From: Fusobacterium sp.
GTDB taxonomy: Bacteria > Fusobacteriota > Fusobacteriia > Fusobacteriales > Fusobacteriaceae
DNA: 16,012 nt
NCBI GenBank assembly: GCA_019410665.1
Contig: DXSD01000045.1
Coordinates: 1-16,012, forward strand
Direction: 5' to 3'
The position numbers and the translations under genes were made by a program. Under the pieces are notes generated by a model, which was not told the origin of the DNA, searched no databases, and was given only the letters and a program-made list of their open reading frames with translations. Below are positions 1-7,781 of the stretch, one piece after another. How positions within the stretch are numbered: the first letter of the stretch is position 1; each line of letters starts with the position of its first letter.

Positions 1-28
1 ATCTATGTATAAATTAGCATAGTTTCAC

Positions 29-163
29 AAAGAAGAAAATGCTGATGTGTAGGACTCGTTGTATCCGAATTTAAGCCTTTGGAGAGTTATATCAAACGAA
101 AGTAGCTATAGCAAAATCGGACTTGTAGAAGAAGGAAATAAACAGATTTCTATATTTTTATAG
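29..163 (+). pseudogene. Possible decayed 3' end of an unknown (perhaps transposase-type) gene
   Basis: No intact gene lies upstream of the copper genes. One frame is open from 53 to the TAG at 161-163 and ends in VEEGNKQISIFL, but it has in-frame stops at 20-22 and 50-52 and no start. The two other frames carry protein-like stretches (GLVVSEFKPLESY at 52-90, TKVAIAKSDL at 96-125), each ended by a stop. Hopping between frames gives one continuous protein-like string, which is how a coding region damaged by small indels looks. The tail is reminiscent of IS605-type TnpB proteins, but this is an impression, not a match. Alternatively the stretch is simply the 5' untranslated region of the copper genes. 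A weak hairpin (TCTATA 149-154, TATAGA 159-164, then a T run) closes it. Confidence 0.22.
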
Positions 164-185
164 ATTTTTGGCAACGGTTAGAATT

Positions 186-380
186 ATGAAAAAGGTTATC
201 AAAATAGATGGAATGGGATGTCAACACTGTGTAAAGAGTGTAACTAATGCTTTGGAAAATATAGCTGGAGTAAAGGTTTTAGAAGTAAAATTAGGGGAGG
301 CTACAGTTGAAGTAGCAGAGGATTTTGATATGGAAATCATAGTTGAAGCTTTAGATGATGCTGGTTATGAGGTAGTTTGA
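186..380 (+). CDS. copZ: CopZ-like copper chaperone (single HMA domain)
   Basis: A 64-residue protein made of one heavy-metal-associated (ferredoxin-like beta-alpha-beta-beta-alpha-beta) domain. The metal-binding loop reads GMGCQHC, giving the CxxC pair that holds Cu(I), with a His between the cysteines as in many CopZ proteins. In this family the protein works in the cytoplasm, buffering Cu(I) and handing it to the metal-binding domains of the exporter. The exporter gene follows directly and overlaps the stop codon by one base, so the two are almost certainly co-translated. I chose the ATG at 186; a TTG at 168 would add six residues that do not belong to the fold. The Shine-Dalgarno is weak, and no convincing promoter is visible just upstream. 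Confidence 0.88.
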   Translation: MKKVIKIDGMGCQHCVKSVTNALENIAGVKVLEVKLGEATVEVAEDFDMEIIVEALDDAGYEVV

Positions 381-2851
381 TGATTAAGAAGGATTATAAG
401 CTTGGTGGGGTAACCTGCCAAGTTTGTGTAAATAAGATAGAAAAAAAAGTGGGGAAGTTAGAGGGAGTAGAAGAAGCTGTTGTAAACTTTTCAACTGAGA
501 AACTAACTACTAATTATGATGAAAATATCATAACTAGTGAAAAAATTATTGAAGTTGTAAAAAAGCTTGGTTATGAGATAGAGGAGATAAATGATCTCAA
601 GGAAGTAGAGTTAGATATCTCTGGAATAACTTGCCAAGTTTGTGTAAATAAGATAGAGAAAAAGGTAGGAAAACTAGAGGGAGTAAATTCCGTAGTAGTA
701 AACTTAGCCAATAGTAGAGGAAAGGTAGTTTATGACTCTGAAAAAATAAAGCTCTCTGAGATATTAGAAGTTATAAAAAAACTTGGATATGTAGGGAAAA
801 AGCATGAGGAGCTAGAGGAAGATAGTAAGGCTATAGAGATGGAAAAACACTTAAAAAGGGAGTTTTTAGAGTTTAAATTAGCTATATTTTTCTCTGCTGT
901 AGTTTTTTATATATCTATGGGAACAATGGTAGGCTTACCTGTTCCTGAGCTAATATCTCCTGAGATAAATCCCTTAAATTTTGCTCTTATTCAACTTATA
1001 CTTTCTATTCCTGTAATCTATATAGGTAGAAGATTCTACAGAGTGGGAATAAAGCAGTTAATAATGAGAAGTCCAAGTATGGATTCCCTCATAGCAACAG
1101 GAACAGGATCAGCAATAATTTATAGTTTATATGGAACTTATAAGATATATCAAGGGGATGCCCACTACGCTCATGCTTTATATTATGAATCTGGAGTTGT
1201 AATCTTAGCCCTTATTCTTTTAGGAAAATATTTAGAAAATGTAAGTAAGGGAAAAACTTCTGAAGCTATAAAGAAACTTATGAATTTAAAGAGTAAAAAA
1301 GCTACCCTTATAAGAGATGGAAAATTCATACAAGTGGATATTGAAGAGGTGGAAATAGGAGAATTAGTTCTTGTAAAACCTGGAGAGAGTATTCCTGTAG
1401 ATGGAGTTGTAATAGAGGGACAGAGTAGTATAGATGAATCTATGCTTACTGGAGAGAGTATTCCAGTGGAAAAAAATATAGGAGATAAGGTTTTTGGAGC
1501 AAGTATAAATAAGAATGGAAGTATGCAAATAAAAGTAGAGGCCACTGGAAAGGATACAGTTATCTCCAAGATAATTAAACTTGTGGAAAATGCTCAAGGA
1601 AGTAAGGCTCCTATAGCTAAGATAGCTGATAAGGTATCTGGTTACTTTGTACCTGTGGTTATGCTAATAGCTGTTATTTCTGGTATAACTTGGTACTATC
1701 TTGGAAGCGAAGGGATAGTAGAGATACATGAGGCACCATCTATTTTTGCTCTTACTATATTTGTAGCTGTGATGGTTATTGCCTGTCCATGTTCTTTAGG
1801 GCTTGCAACACCTACAGCTATAATGGTTGGAACAGGAAGGGGAGCAGAGTTAGGAGTACTTATAAAATCTGGTGAAGCTTTGGAAAAAGCTCACAAGGTA
1901 AATACTATTGTTTTTGATAAAACTGGAACAATAACAGAGGGGAAACCTAAGGTAACAGATGTGATTATCTTTAATGAGATGAGGGAAGATGAGATACTGA
2001 AAATTGCTGGAGCCTTAGAAGAGCACTCTGAACACCCTCTAGGAGAGGCCATTGTAGAAGCTGGAAAGGAAAAAGAATTAGTTTTTCCTAAAGTAAAAGA
2101 TTTTAAATCTATAACTGGTAAGGGAGTTACAGGAGTTATACAGGAAAAAAGAGTCTATATTGGAAATATAAAATTGATGAAGAAGTATAATATAGAGATT
2201 GAAAAGAGTGAGATACTAGATAAATTAGCAACTCAAGGAAAAACTCCAATGTATCTAGCTATAGATGAAAAATTTATAGGGGTAATAGCTGTTGCTGATA
2301 CTCTTAAACCAGAGGCTATTGAAACTATAAAAGAGCTACAAAATAGAGGTTATCAAATAGGGATGATAACTGGTGATAATAAACTTACTGCTCAAGCAAT
2401 AGGAAGAGAAGTTGGGATAGATATTATATTTGCTGAAGTAACTCCAGAGGAGAAATATTTGAAGGTAAGAGAGTTACAGGAACAGGGAAAAAATGTAGCT
2501 ATGGTAGGAGATGGAATAAATGATTCTCCAGCTTTAGTTCAAGCTGATATTGGAATAGCAATAGGTGGAGGAACTGATATAGCTATGGAGAGTGCTGATA
2601 TTGTCTTAATGAAAAGAAACTTAAGAGATGTTCTTACAGCTATGGAACTAAGTCATGCTGTTATTAAGAATATTAAAGAGAATCTTTTCTGGGCTTTTAT
2701 ATATAATACCATTGGTATTCCTATTGCAGCTGGGGTTTTATATCCTTTAACAGGACATCTATTAAATCCTATGATAGCAGGAGCAGCTATGGCAATGAGT
2801 TCAGTTTCAGTAGTTACTAATGCTTTAAGGTTAAGAAAATTTAAAAAATAA
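380..2851 (+). CDS. copA: Cu(I)-exporting P1B-type ATPase (CopA) with two HMA domains
   Basis: An 823-residue membrane pump that uses ATP to expel Cu(I) from the cytoplasm. In order: HMA1 with TCQVC (C13, C16), HMA2 with TCQVC (C85, C88), membrane segments from about residue 165, the actuator motif TGES (357-360), the ion-binding CPC (C469, C471) in its membrane helix, the phosphorylated DKTGT (D513), the P1B hallmark SEHP (H552, P553), the nucleotide/hinge motif GDGIND (710-715), and two C-terminal helices containing YN and MSS, the residues typical of Cu+ (P1B-1) rather than Zn/Cd pumps. The two HMA domains share 19 identical consecutive residues around the cysteines. ATG 380 overlaps the copZ stop (TGATG) and is preceded by GAGG at 369-372; a TTG at 377 is less likely. 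A strong terminator follows. Confidence 0.96.
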   Translation: MIKKDYKLGGVTCQVCVNKIEKKVGKLEGVEEAVVNFSTEKLTTNYDENIITSEKIIEVVKKLGYEIEEINDLKEVELDISGITCQVCVNKIEKKVGKLEGVNSVVVNLANSRGKVVYDSEKIKLSEILEVIKKLGYVGKKHEELEEDSKAIEMEKHLKREFLEFKLAIFFSAVVFYISMGTMVGLPVPELISPEINPLNFALIQLILSIPVIYIGRRFYRVGIKQLIMRSPSMDSLIATGTGSAIIYSLYGTYKIYQGDAHYAHALYYESGVVILALILLGKYLENVSKGKTSEAIKKLMNLKSKKATLIRDGKFIQVDIEEVEIGELVLVKPGESIPVDGVVIEGQSSIDESMLTGESIPVEKNIGDKVFGASINKNGSMQIKVEATGKDTVISKIIKLVENAQGSKAPIAKIADKVSGYFVPVVMLIAVISGITWYYLGSEGIVEIHEAPSIFALTIFVAVMVIACPCSLGLATPTAIMVGTGRGAELGVLIKSGEALEKAHKVNTIVFDKTGTITEGKPKVTDVIIFNEMREDEILKIAGALEEHSEHPLGEAIVEAGKEKELVFPKVKDFKSITGKGVTGVIQEKRVYIGNIKLMKKYNIEIEKSEILDKLATQGKTPMYLAIDEKFIGVIAVADTLKPEAIETIKELQNRGYQIGMITGDNKLTAQAIGREVGIDIIFAEVTPEEKYLKVRELQEQGKNVAMVGDGINDSPALVQADIGIAIGGGTDIAMESADIVLMKRNLRDVLTAMELSHAVIKNIKENLFWAFIYNTIGIPIAAGVLYPLTGHLLNPMIAGAAMAMSSVSVVTNALRLRKFKK

Positions 2852-2862
2852 TTTCAAAAATT

Positions 2863-2913
2863 AAAGGTATTAAGCAAATTTTTTATTTTAAATTTGCAAC
2901 AATACCTTTTTTT
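2863..2913 (+). terminator. Rho-independent terminator after copA
   Basis: A long interrupted hairpin: outer arms AAAGGTATT (2863-2871) and AATACCTTT (2901-2909), inner arms GCAAATTT (2874-2881) and AAATTTGC (2890-2897), small internal loop, then a T run to 2913. It ends the copZ-copA transcript and overlaps the -35 region of the next promoter. Confidence 0.85.
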
Positions 2914-2923
2914 ACTGTATAAT
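2894..2923 (+). promoter_or_regulatory. Sigma-70-type promoter for the csoR-like gene
   Basis: TTGCAA (2894-2899), an 18-base spacer and a perfect TATAAT (2918-2923), followed by a 29-base leader with the Shine-Dalgarno AAGGTG. The -35 lies inside the descending arm of the copA terminator. The -10 is convincing; the -35 is inferred by spacing. Confidence 0.6.
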
Positions 2924-2952
2924 ATATATAAATTAAGATACAAGGTGATAAT

Positions 2953-3528
2953 ATGAAAGCTAAAGATATAGAGTTACAAGGATATTGTTTATCTGAAGAA
3001 AATGGATTTAGAAAAAATCTTATCTCTAGAATAAATAGGATAGCAGGACAGTTAAGAGGAATTGAGAAAATGATGTTAAATCATGTAAAGTGTGACGAAA
3101 TATTAAATCAAGTATCCTCAGTGAAATCTGCTCTTAATGGAATAGCTAAGGTTGTTTTAGAAGTTCATTTGAGAAGTTGTGTGGTACATGAGATAAAAGC
3201 TGGATTTGAATCTGAAGCAACTATTGAATTAATAGAAACTTTAAATAAATTAATGGCTAAAAATGGGAAAAAACCAGAGACAAGTAATGAAGATATAATA
3301 AGAAAGATAGAGAGAAAAATAGAAAGTATAAGGGAGCACATAGAAAAAGATGATTGTTGTAGCAGTATTTTAAAAGAGGTTGCTATGATAAAAAATGAAC
3401 TGGATAGTATGTCTAAAGTAATATTAGAAGGACATATAAAAAATTGTTTAGTGAGAGACATAAAATTAGGGCAGGAAGAGAAAGTTGTAGATGATTTTCT
3501 ATACACAATTAATAAGATGATAAAATAG
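2953..3528 (+). CDS. Tandem-domain CsoR/FrmR-family copper-sensing repressor
   Basis: A 191-residue all-helical protein containing two copies of the CsoR (DUF156) domain in one chain, where usual family members are about 90-120 residues with one domain. Domain 1 (about 18-103) has the family helix SRINRIAGQLRGIEKMM and the Cu(I) triad C47, H72, C76. Domain 2 (about 110-191) has an equally spaced triad C136, H161, C165 (C135 adjacent). The spacing, 25 then 4, is that of CsoR's Cys-His-Cys site. The basic helix used for DNA contacts is kept in domain 1 but degenerate in domain 2 (IRKIERKIESIREHIE lacks the GQ and RG). In the family, Cu(I) binding releases the repressor from DNA at copper genes. 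It sits directly after copZ-copA and 13 bases before a two-component pair, probably co-transcribed with the latter. The copper assignment rests on the triads and context. Confidence 0.85.
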   Translation: MKAKDIELQGYCLSEENGFRKNLISRINRIAGQLRGIEKMMLNHVKCDEILNQVSSVKSALNGIAKVVLEVHLRSCVVHEIKAGFESEATIELIETLNKLMAKNGKKPETSNEDIIRKIERKIESIREHIEKDDCCSSILKEVAMIKNELDSMSKVILEGHIKNCLVRDIKLGQEEKVVDDFLYTINKMIK

Positions 3529-3541
3529 GAGGAGAGAATCA

Positions 3542-4201
3542 ATGAAAAGAATACTTGTAATAGATGATGAGTGGAAAATTAGAAAGTTAATTAAAGATTA
3601 TTTAGTAAGGGAAGGGTACGTAGTAGATGAAGCTGGAGATGGAGAAGAGGGGATTGAGAAGTTTTTTTCAAATACTTATGATATAGTTATTTTAGATATA
3701 ATGATGCCTAAGATAGATGGATGGAGTGTTTGTAGAAAAATAAGAGAGGAATTTCAAACACCTATTATTATGCTTACTGCGAGATCTGATGAAAGTGATC
3801 AACTTTTTGGATTTGAATTAGAAGCTGATGAATATATGACAAAACCATTTAATCCTAAATTGTTAGTTGCTAAGGTAAAAGCACTTTTGAGAAGAGATGG
3901 AAGAATTGTAGATAATACTCCAATGACATTTGGAAATTTAGTAGTAGATGGAGTGAGAAGAGAGGTAAAATTAGGAGATGAAATTTTAGAGTTAACTCCT
4001 AAAGAGTATGATCTATTATACTTTTTTATAGAAAATAAGGGTATAGCCCTATCTAGAGAAAAAATACTTAATTCAGTGTGGGGTTGGGATTATTTTGGCG
4101 ATTCTAGAACTGTAGATACTCATATAAAAAGGCTTAGAAAAAAAATAGGGGAAGAATATATTCAAACAGTGAGAGGTTTTGGTTATAAATTTGAGGGGTA
4201 A
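3542..4201 (+). CDS. OmpR/PhoB-family DNA-binding response regulator
   Basis: A 219-residue two-domain regulator. The receiver (1-120) has the acidic pair D8/D9, the phosphoacceptor D52 in LDIMMP, the switch T79 and K101 followed by P102. The C-terminal winged helix (about 125-219) shows the typical LTPKEYDLL start and the ending TVDTHIKRLRKKIG...VRGFGYKF that marks the OmpR recognition helix and wing. It should be phosphorylated by the kinase encoded three bases downstream and then bind promoters. A perfect AGGAGG (3527-3532) overlapping the csoR stop, nine bases before ATG 3542, sets the start and suggests coupling to the CsoR-like gene. Target genes cannot be read from the sequence; copper control is plausible from position only. 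Confidence 0.93.
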   Translation: MKRILVIDDEWKIRKLIKDYLVREGYVVDEAGDGEEGIEKFFSNTYDIVILDIMMPKIDGWSVCRKIREEFQTPIIMLTARSDESDQLFGFELEADEYMTKPFNPKLLVAKVKALLRRDGRIVDNTPMTFGNLVVDGVRREVKLGDEILELTPKEYDLLYFFIENKGIALSREKILNSVWGWDYFGDSRTVDTHIKRLRKKIGEEYIQTVRGFGYKFEG

Positions 4202-4204
4202 GAT

Positions 4205-5587
4205 ATGAAAATAAGATGGAAGATATTTTTACTAATGTGGAGTATGGTTATGATGATAATAGGAGGATTTGCTATAACTAATACTGTATATTTAGAAAAA
4301 TTTTATATAACAACAAAAAAAGATAGACTTATACAGATGGCGAGAGTTATTAGTGATCCAAATTATATTGTGGATTTTAGAAATTTAGAGATACAGAATA
4401 ATGCAGAAATAACCATAAAAAAAAATGATCAATTACAAAGATATCTTTACAAAAAATTGCTCACAGAAATTGAAATAGAAGAGATAAAAGAGAACTTTCA
4501 GGAAGAGGAACCGATATTTAAAATAATAAATTATAATGATTATAGAGGAAAGGTTTTAGTTCTTTTTATAGCTTACAAAGAAGATAGGTATTTAGAAATA
4601 GTAACTCCTTTAAGTTTAATTCAAGAGGGGTTAGAGATGTCTATGCAATACCACCTTCAAATAATATTATTATCTTTTATAATAGGATCATCTATGGCAT
4701 TTATTTTTTCTAAAGCTATGGTTGCTCCTATTCTTGAATTAAAAGAGATAACTCAAAAAATATCAAATTTAGATTTTAGTAGAAAATTTGAAGAGAATAG
4801 AGAAGATGAGATAGGAGAATTAGGAAAAACAATAAATATTATGGGAGAAACTCTTGAGAAGAATATTCAAGAGATAAATCAGGCAAATTTGAAATTGATG
4901 GAAGATATAGAAAAAGAAAAGAAACTTGATAAATTGAGAAAAGAGTTTGTAGCTTGTGTGAGTCATGAATTAAAAACTCCCATTGCAATAATTCAAGGTT
5001 ATGCTCAGGGGCTTAAGGAAAATATCGCAACTGAGGAAGATAGAGATTTTTATTGTGAAGTTATAGTTGAAGAAAGTTATAAAATGGATAGTTTAGTTAA
5101 GGAGTTATTATTAATATCTCAAATAGAGTCAGGTTATTTTAAAATGAAAATGGAAAAGGTAAATATATATGATATAATAAAGGATTTTATAGATAAGTAT
5201 TCAACTAAAAATAGAAAAGTAGAATATATTGGAGAAAAAGATATAAATGTTTTATGTGATGAAAAGTATATAGATAGAGTATTGGATAATTTAATTGTTA
5301 ATGCAATAAAATACAGCACTGGAGATGAAGCTGTAGAAGTTATTACAGAAAAGAAAAATGAAAAATGTAAAATAATTGTAAGGAATAGAAGCGATCATCT
5401 AAAAGAAAAAGACTTAGAGACTATTTGGACTCCATTTGTAAGGTTGGATAGTGCTATTGGAAAAGATGGGCATGGATTAGGCTTGGCAATTGTTGCTGGA
5501 GTATTGGAAAACCATAAGTGTAAGTATGGAGTTTATTTATCTGAAAAGAGCTATGTAAATTTCTGGTTTGAACTAAATCTAATCTAA
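4205..5587 (+). CDS. Membrane sensor histidine kinase
   Basis: A 460-residue kinase partnered with the preceding response regulator (three-base gap). TM1 is at about 7-29, an extracytoplasmic sensor region at about 30-148, TM2 at about 151-172, then a HAMP linker and short coiled coil (about 173-245). The dimerisation/phosphoacceptor helix carries SHELKTP with H254. The ATP-binding domain has the N box DNLIVNAIKYS (N362, N366), an F-box-like WTPF and the G2 box GHGLGL (422-427). The G1 box is of the weak form (VRNRSDHLKEKDLE) seen in a subgroup of Firmicutes kinases. The sensor region is charged and has no Met- or His-rich copper motif, so its signal is unknown. No terminator is evident after it. 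Confidence 0.93.
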   Translation: MKIRWKIFLLMWSMVMMIIGGFAITNTVYLEKFYITTKKDRLIQMARVISDPNYIVDFRNLEIQNNAEITIKKNDQLQRYLYKKLLTEIEIEEIKENFQEEEPIFKIINYNDYRGKVLVLFIAYKEDRYLEIVTPLSLIQEGLEMSMQYHLQIILLSFIIGSSMAFIFSKAMVAPILELKEITQKISNLDFSRKFEENREDEIGELGKTINIMGETLEKNIQEINQANLKLMEDIEKEKKLDKLRKEFVACVSHELKTPIAIIQGYAQGLKENIATEEDRDFYCEVIVEESYKMDSLVKELLLISQIESGYFKMKMEKVNIYDIIKDFIDKYSTKNRKVEYIGEKDINVLCDEKYIDRVLDNLIVNAIKYSTGDEAVEVITEKKNEKCKIIVRNRSDHLKEKDLETIWTPFVRLDSAIGKDGHGLGLAIVAGVLENHKCKYGVYLSEKSYVNFWFELNLI

Positions 5588-5610
5588 AAAAATTAAAAAA
5601 TGTGCAAAAA

Positions 5611-5621
5611 GTATTAAATAC
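5611..5621. promoter_or_regulatory. Small dyad upstream of the ato promoter, possible operator
   Basis: GTATT-A-AATAC is a perfect 11-base palindrome whose right edge lies 11 bases upstream of the -35 hexamer. It may be a regulator site for the ato operon. Short AT-rich palindromes are common by chance here, so this is tentative. Confidence 0.2.
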
Positions 5622-5632
5622 GGCAACTGTGC

Positions 5633-5661
5633 TTGACAATTGTTGTATGTAGTAGTATACT
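5633..5661 (+). promoter_or_regulatory. Near-perfect sigma-70 promoter of the ato operon
   Basis: TTGACA (5633-5638), exactly 17 bases, TATACT (5656-5661). The leader is about 30 bases and ends in the AAGGGG Shine-Dalgarno of the transporter gene. ACAATTGT (5636-5643) and AGTATACT (5654-5661) are self-complementary and overlap the two hexamers. Confidence 0.85.
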
Positions 5662-5699
5662 CATAGTGTGATAAAATTAATTAAAAGGGGATGAAAACT

Positions 5700-7082
5700 A
5701 TGACTAAAGAAAAAAATAGTCAAGGATTATTCAAACGTTTTACTTCATTATGTGTATCTGTTATGCAAAAATATTTGCCAGATCCATATATTTTCTGTGC
5801 TTTATTAACTTTTATAGTTTTTTTAGGAACAATGGTTTTCACGAAACAGAGCCCTATAAGAATAATTGGACACTGGACTAATGGATTTTGGTCATTGCTA
5901 GCTTTTTCTATGCAAATGGCTTTAGTATTAGTAACTGGACATACAATGGCAAGTTCAAAGATATTTAAGAACTTTTTATCAAATTTAGCGTCTAAATTAA
6001 CAACACCTAGACAAGCAATAGTAGTTGTAACTCTAGTTTCAACAATAGCTTGTATTTTAAACTGGGGATTTGGATTAGTTATTGGAGCTATTTTTGCAAG
6101 AGAGATAGCTAAAAAATTAAAAGGAATAGATTATAGACTTTTAATAGCTTCAGCTTATACTGGATTTTTAGTGTGGCATGGAGGACTTTCTGGGTCTATT
6201 CCATTACAAGTGGCAAGTGATAGTGTAGCAGCTCTTTCTAAGCAAACAGCAGGAGCTATTACAGCTAATATCCCTACTAGTGAAACAATATTCTCTCCAA
6301 TGAATCTATTCATAATGGGAGGATTACTTATAGTTTTACCTATAATCAATAGAGCAATGTATCCTAGTGATGATGAAGTTGTTACTGTGGATCCTAAATT
6401 ATTAGAGGAAAAAGAGGAAACAGTTGTAAAAAGTTGGAGTGATATGACACCAGCAGAAAAAATAGAAAATAGTAAAGTAGTATCTATAATATTAGGTATT
6501 ATGGGTTGGGTATATATTATTCAATATTTTATGACAAAAGGATTTAACTTAAATCTTAACTTAGTTAACTTTATCTTCCTATTTACAGGAATATTATTAC
6601 ATGGAACACCTAGAAAATTCTTAGATGCTTTCTTAGAAGCTACTAAAGGAGCTTCAGGAATACTATTACAATTCCCATTTTATGCAGGTATTATGGGAAT
6701 AATGACAGGAGCTAATACAGATGGAGTTTCATTAGCAGTTATAATGTCAAACTTCTTTGTAAATATATCTACACCAGAGACATTCCCATTATTCTCATTC
6801 TGGAGTGCTGGACTTGTAAACTTCTTCGTACCATCTGGAGGAGGACAATGGGCAGTACAAGCTCCAATTGTTATGCCAGCAGGACTTGAGATTGGAGTAT
6901 CAGCAGCTAAATCAGCTATGGCTATAGCTTGGGGAGATGCTTGGACAAATATGATTCAGCCGTTCTGGGCTTTACCAGCATTAGGAATAGCAGGATTAGG
7001 TGCTAAGGATATTATGGGATACTGTCTAATAGTATTAATTTGTTCAGGATTTGTGATTTCTGCAGGTTTCTTCCTTTTCTAA
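5700..7082 (+). CDS. atoE: AtoE-type short-chain fatty acid transporter
   Basis: A 460-residue polytopic membrane protein of the short-chain fatty acid transporter family (AtoE), which brings acetoacetate, butyrate or similar short acids across the cytoplasmic membrane. Hydrophobic segments run through its whole length, e.g. the early LPDPYIFCALLTFIVFLGTM, and it has the conserved segments WHGGLSGSIPL and PSGGGQWAVQAP (S379-W384 and on), separated by one charged cytoplasmic loop around residues 220-250. Length fits the family (about 440). I chose ATG 5700 because AAGGGG (5685-5690) is nine bases before it; the ATG at 5691 touches the Shine-Dalgarno. It is the first gene of an operon with the CoA-transferase subunits, which would activate what it imports. 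Confidence 0.92.
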   Translation: MTKEKNSQGLFKRFTSLCVSVMQKYLPDPYIFCALLTFIVFLGTMVFTKQSPIRIIGHWTNGFWSLLAFSMQMALVLVTGHTMASSKIFKNFLSNLASKLTTPRQAIVVVTLVSTIACILNWGFGLVIGAIFAREIAKKLKGIDYRLLIASAYTGFLVWHGGLSGSIPLQVASDSVAALSKQTAGAITANIPTSETIFSPMNLFIMGGLLIVLPIINRAMYPSDDEVVTVDPKLLEEKEETVVKSWSDMTPAEKIENSKVVSIILGIMGWVYIIQYFMTKGFNLNLNLVNFIFLFTGILLHGTPRKFLDAFLEATKGASGILLQFPFYAGIMGIMTGANTDGVSLAVIMSNFFVNISTPETFPLFSFWSAGLVNFFVPSGGGQWAVQAPIVMPAGLEIGVSAAKSAMAIAWGDAWTNMIQPFWALPALGIAGLGAKDIMGYCLIVLICSGFVISAGFFLF

Positions 7083-7098
7083 AATTTAAAGGAGAAAA

Positions 7099-7755
7099 AT
7101 GAAAAAAAACAAGTATTTTTATGAAATTGAAAGTAAGTATTTTGAGATAAAATCAGACATAGATAAAAGACTTCAAGAATTTAAAAATGTGTGGAGAGAG
7201 GGGAGTAATGAAGACATACATGTGGAATTATCCTTTTGTATTCTTACTCCTCAATCTAAGGCAGTAAATGCTTGGAAAGCTATTACAACTTTAAGAGATA
7301 ATGGAATTTTATTTAATGGAAGTGCACAGGAGATAGTTGAGTATCTCAATATTGTAAGGTTTAAAAATAATAAAGCTAAGTATCTTGTGGAGCTTAGAGA
7401 GAAGATGAAAAATGAAAAGGGAGAATTTATAACTAAAGATTTCTTTTCAAGTTTTAAAGAGATAAGTGATGCAAGAGAGTGGATAGTAAAAAATATAAAG
7501 GGAATGGCTTACAAAGAAGCAAGTCATTTTTTAAGAAATGTGGGATTTGGTCAAGAGATAGCTATTCTTGATAGACATATTTTAAAAAATTTAGTAAGGT
7601 TAGAAATAATTGATGAAGTTCCTAAAAGTATAACTCCAAAGTTATATTTAGAGATAGAGAAAAAAATGAAAGATTATTGCAACTATGTAAATATTTCAAT
7701 GGATAGTTTAGATCTATTGTTATGGTATTTAGAGGCAGGGGAGATCTTCAAGTAG
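7099..7755 (+). CDS. ogg: Ogg2-type 8-oxoguanine DNA glycosylase/AP lyase
   Basis: A 218-residue helix-hairpin-helix DNA glycosylase of the Ogg2 group, the compact form of 8-oxoguanine glycosylase found in archaea and some anaerobic bacteria. The signature is KGMAYKEASHFLRNVGF, with K139 as the expected Schiff-base lysine, followed by AILDRHI with D158 as the catalytic aspartate. It should excise 8-oxoG from DNA and nick the abasic site. The N-terminal third carries the family's FCILTPQSKA segment. AAAGGAG (7088-7094) precedes ATG 7099, 16 bases after the transporter stop. Its place inside a fatty-acid catabolic operon is unexpected: no promoter or terminator separates it from either neighbour. 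Catalytic residues are assigned from family knowledge. Confidence 0.88.
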   Translation: MKKNKYFYEIESKYFEIKSDIDKRLQEFKNVWREGSNEDIHVELSFCILTPQSKAVNAWKAITTLRDNGILFNGSAQEIVEYLNIVRFKNNKAKYLVELREKMKNEKGEFITKDFFSSFKEISDAREWIVKNIKGMAYKEASHFLRNVGFGQEIAILDRHILKNLVRLEIIDEVPKSITPKLYLEIEKKMKDYCNYVNISMDSLDLLLWYLEAGEIFK

Positions 7756-7781
7756 TTTTTTTAATGAGCTAGGAGGTAAAA

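Noticed and set aside
1..167. Riboswitch or tmRNA/6S-type RNA before copZ
   Set aside because: I saw no conserved core, no strong paired stems and no tRNA-like end; only a weak AT hairpin at 149-164.
1183..1569. Minus-strand open frame of 128 codons inside copA
   Set aside because: It lies wholly antisense to a strongly conserved ATPase, has no Shine-Dalgarno, and its serine/isoleucine-rich translation is that of a reversed AT-rich gene.
3165..3542. Minus-strand open frame of 125 codons antisense to the CsoR-like gene
   Set aside because: The plus strand encodes both copper triads; the antisense protein is low-complexity Phe/Ser/Ile.
4300..4650. Copper-sensing motif in the kinase's external region
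   Set aside because: The segment has no His- or Met-rich cluster; linking it to copper would rest on position alone.
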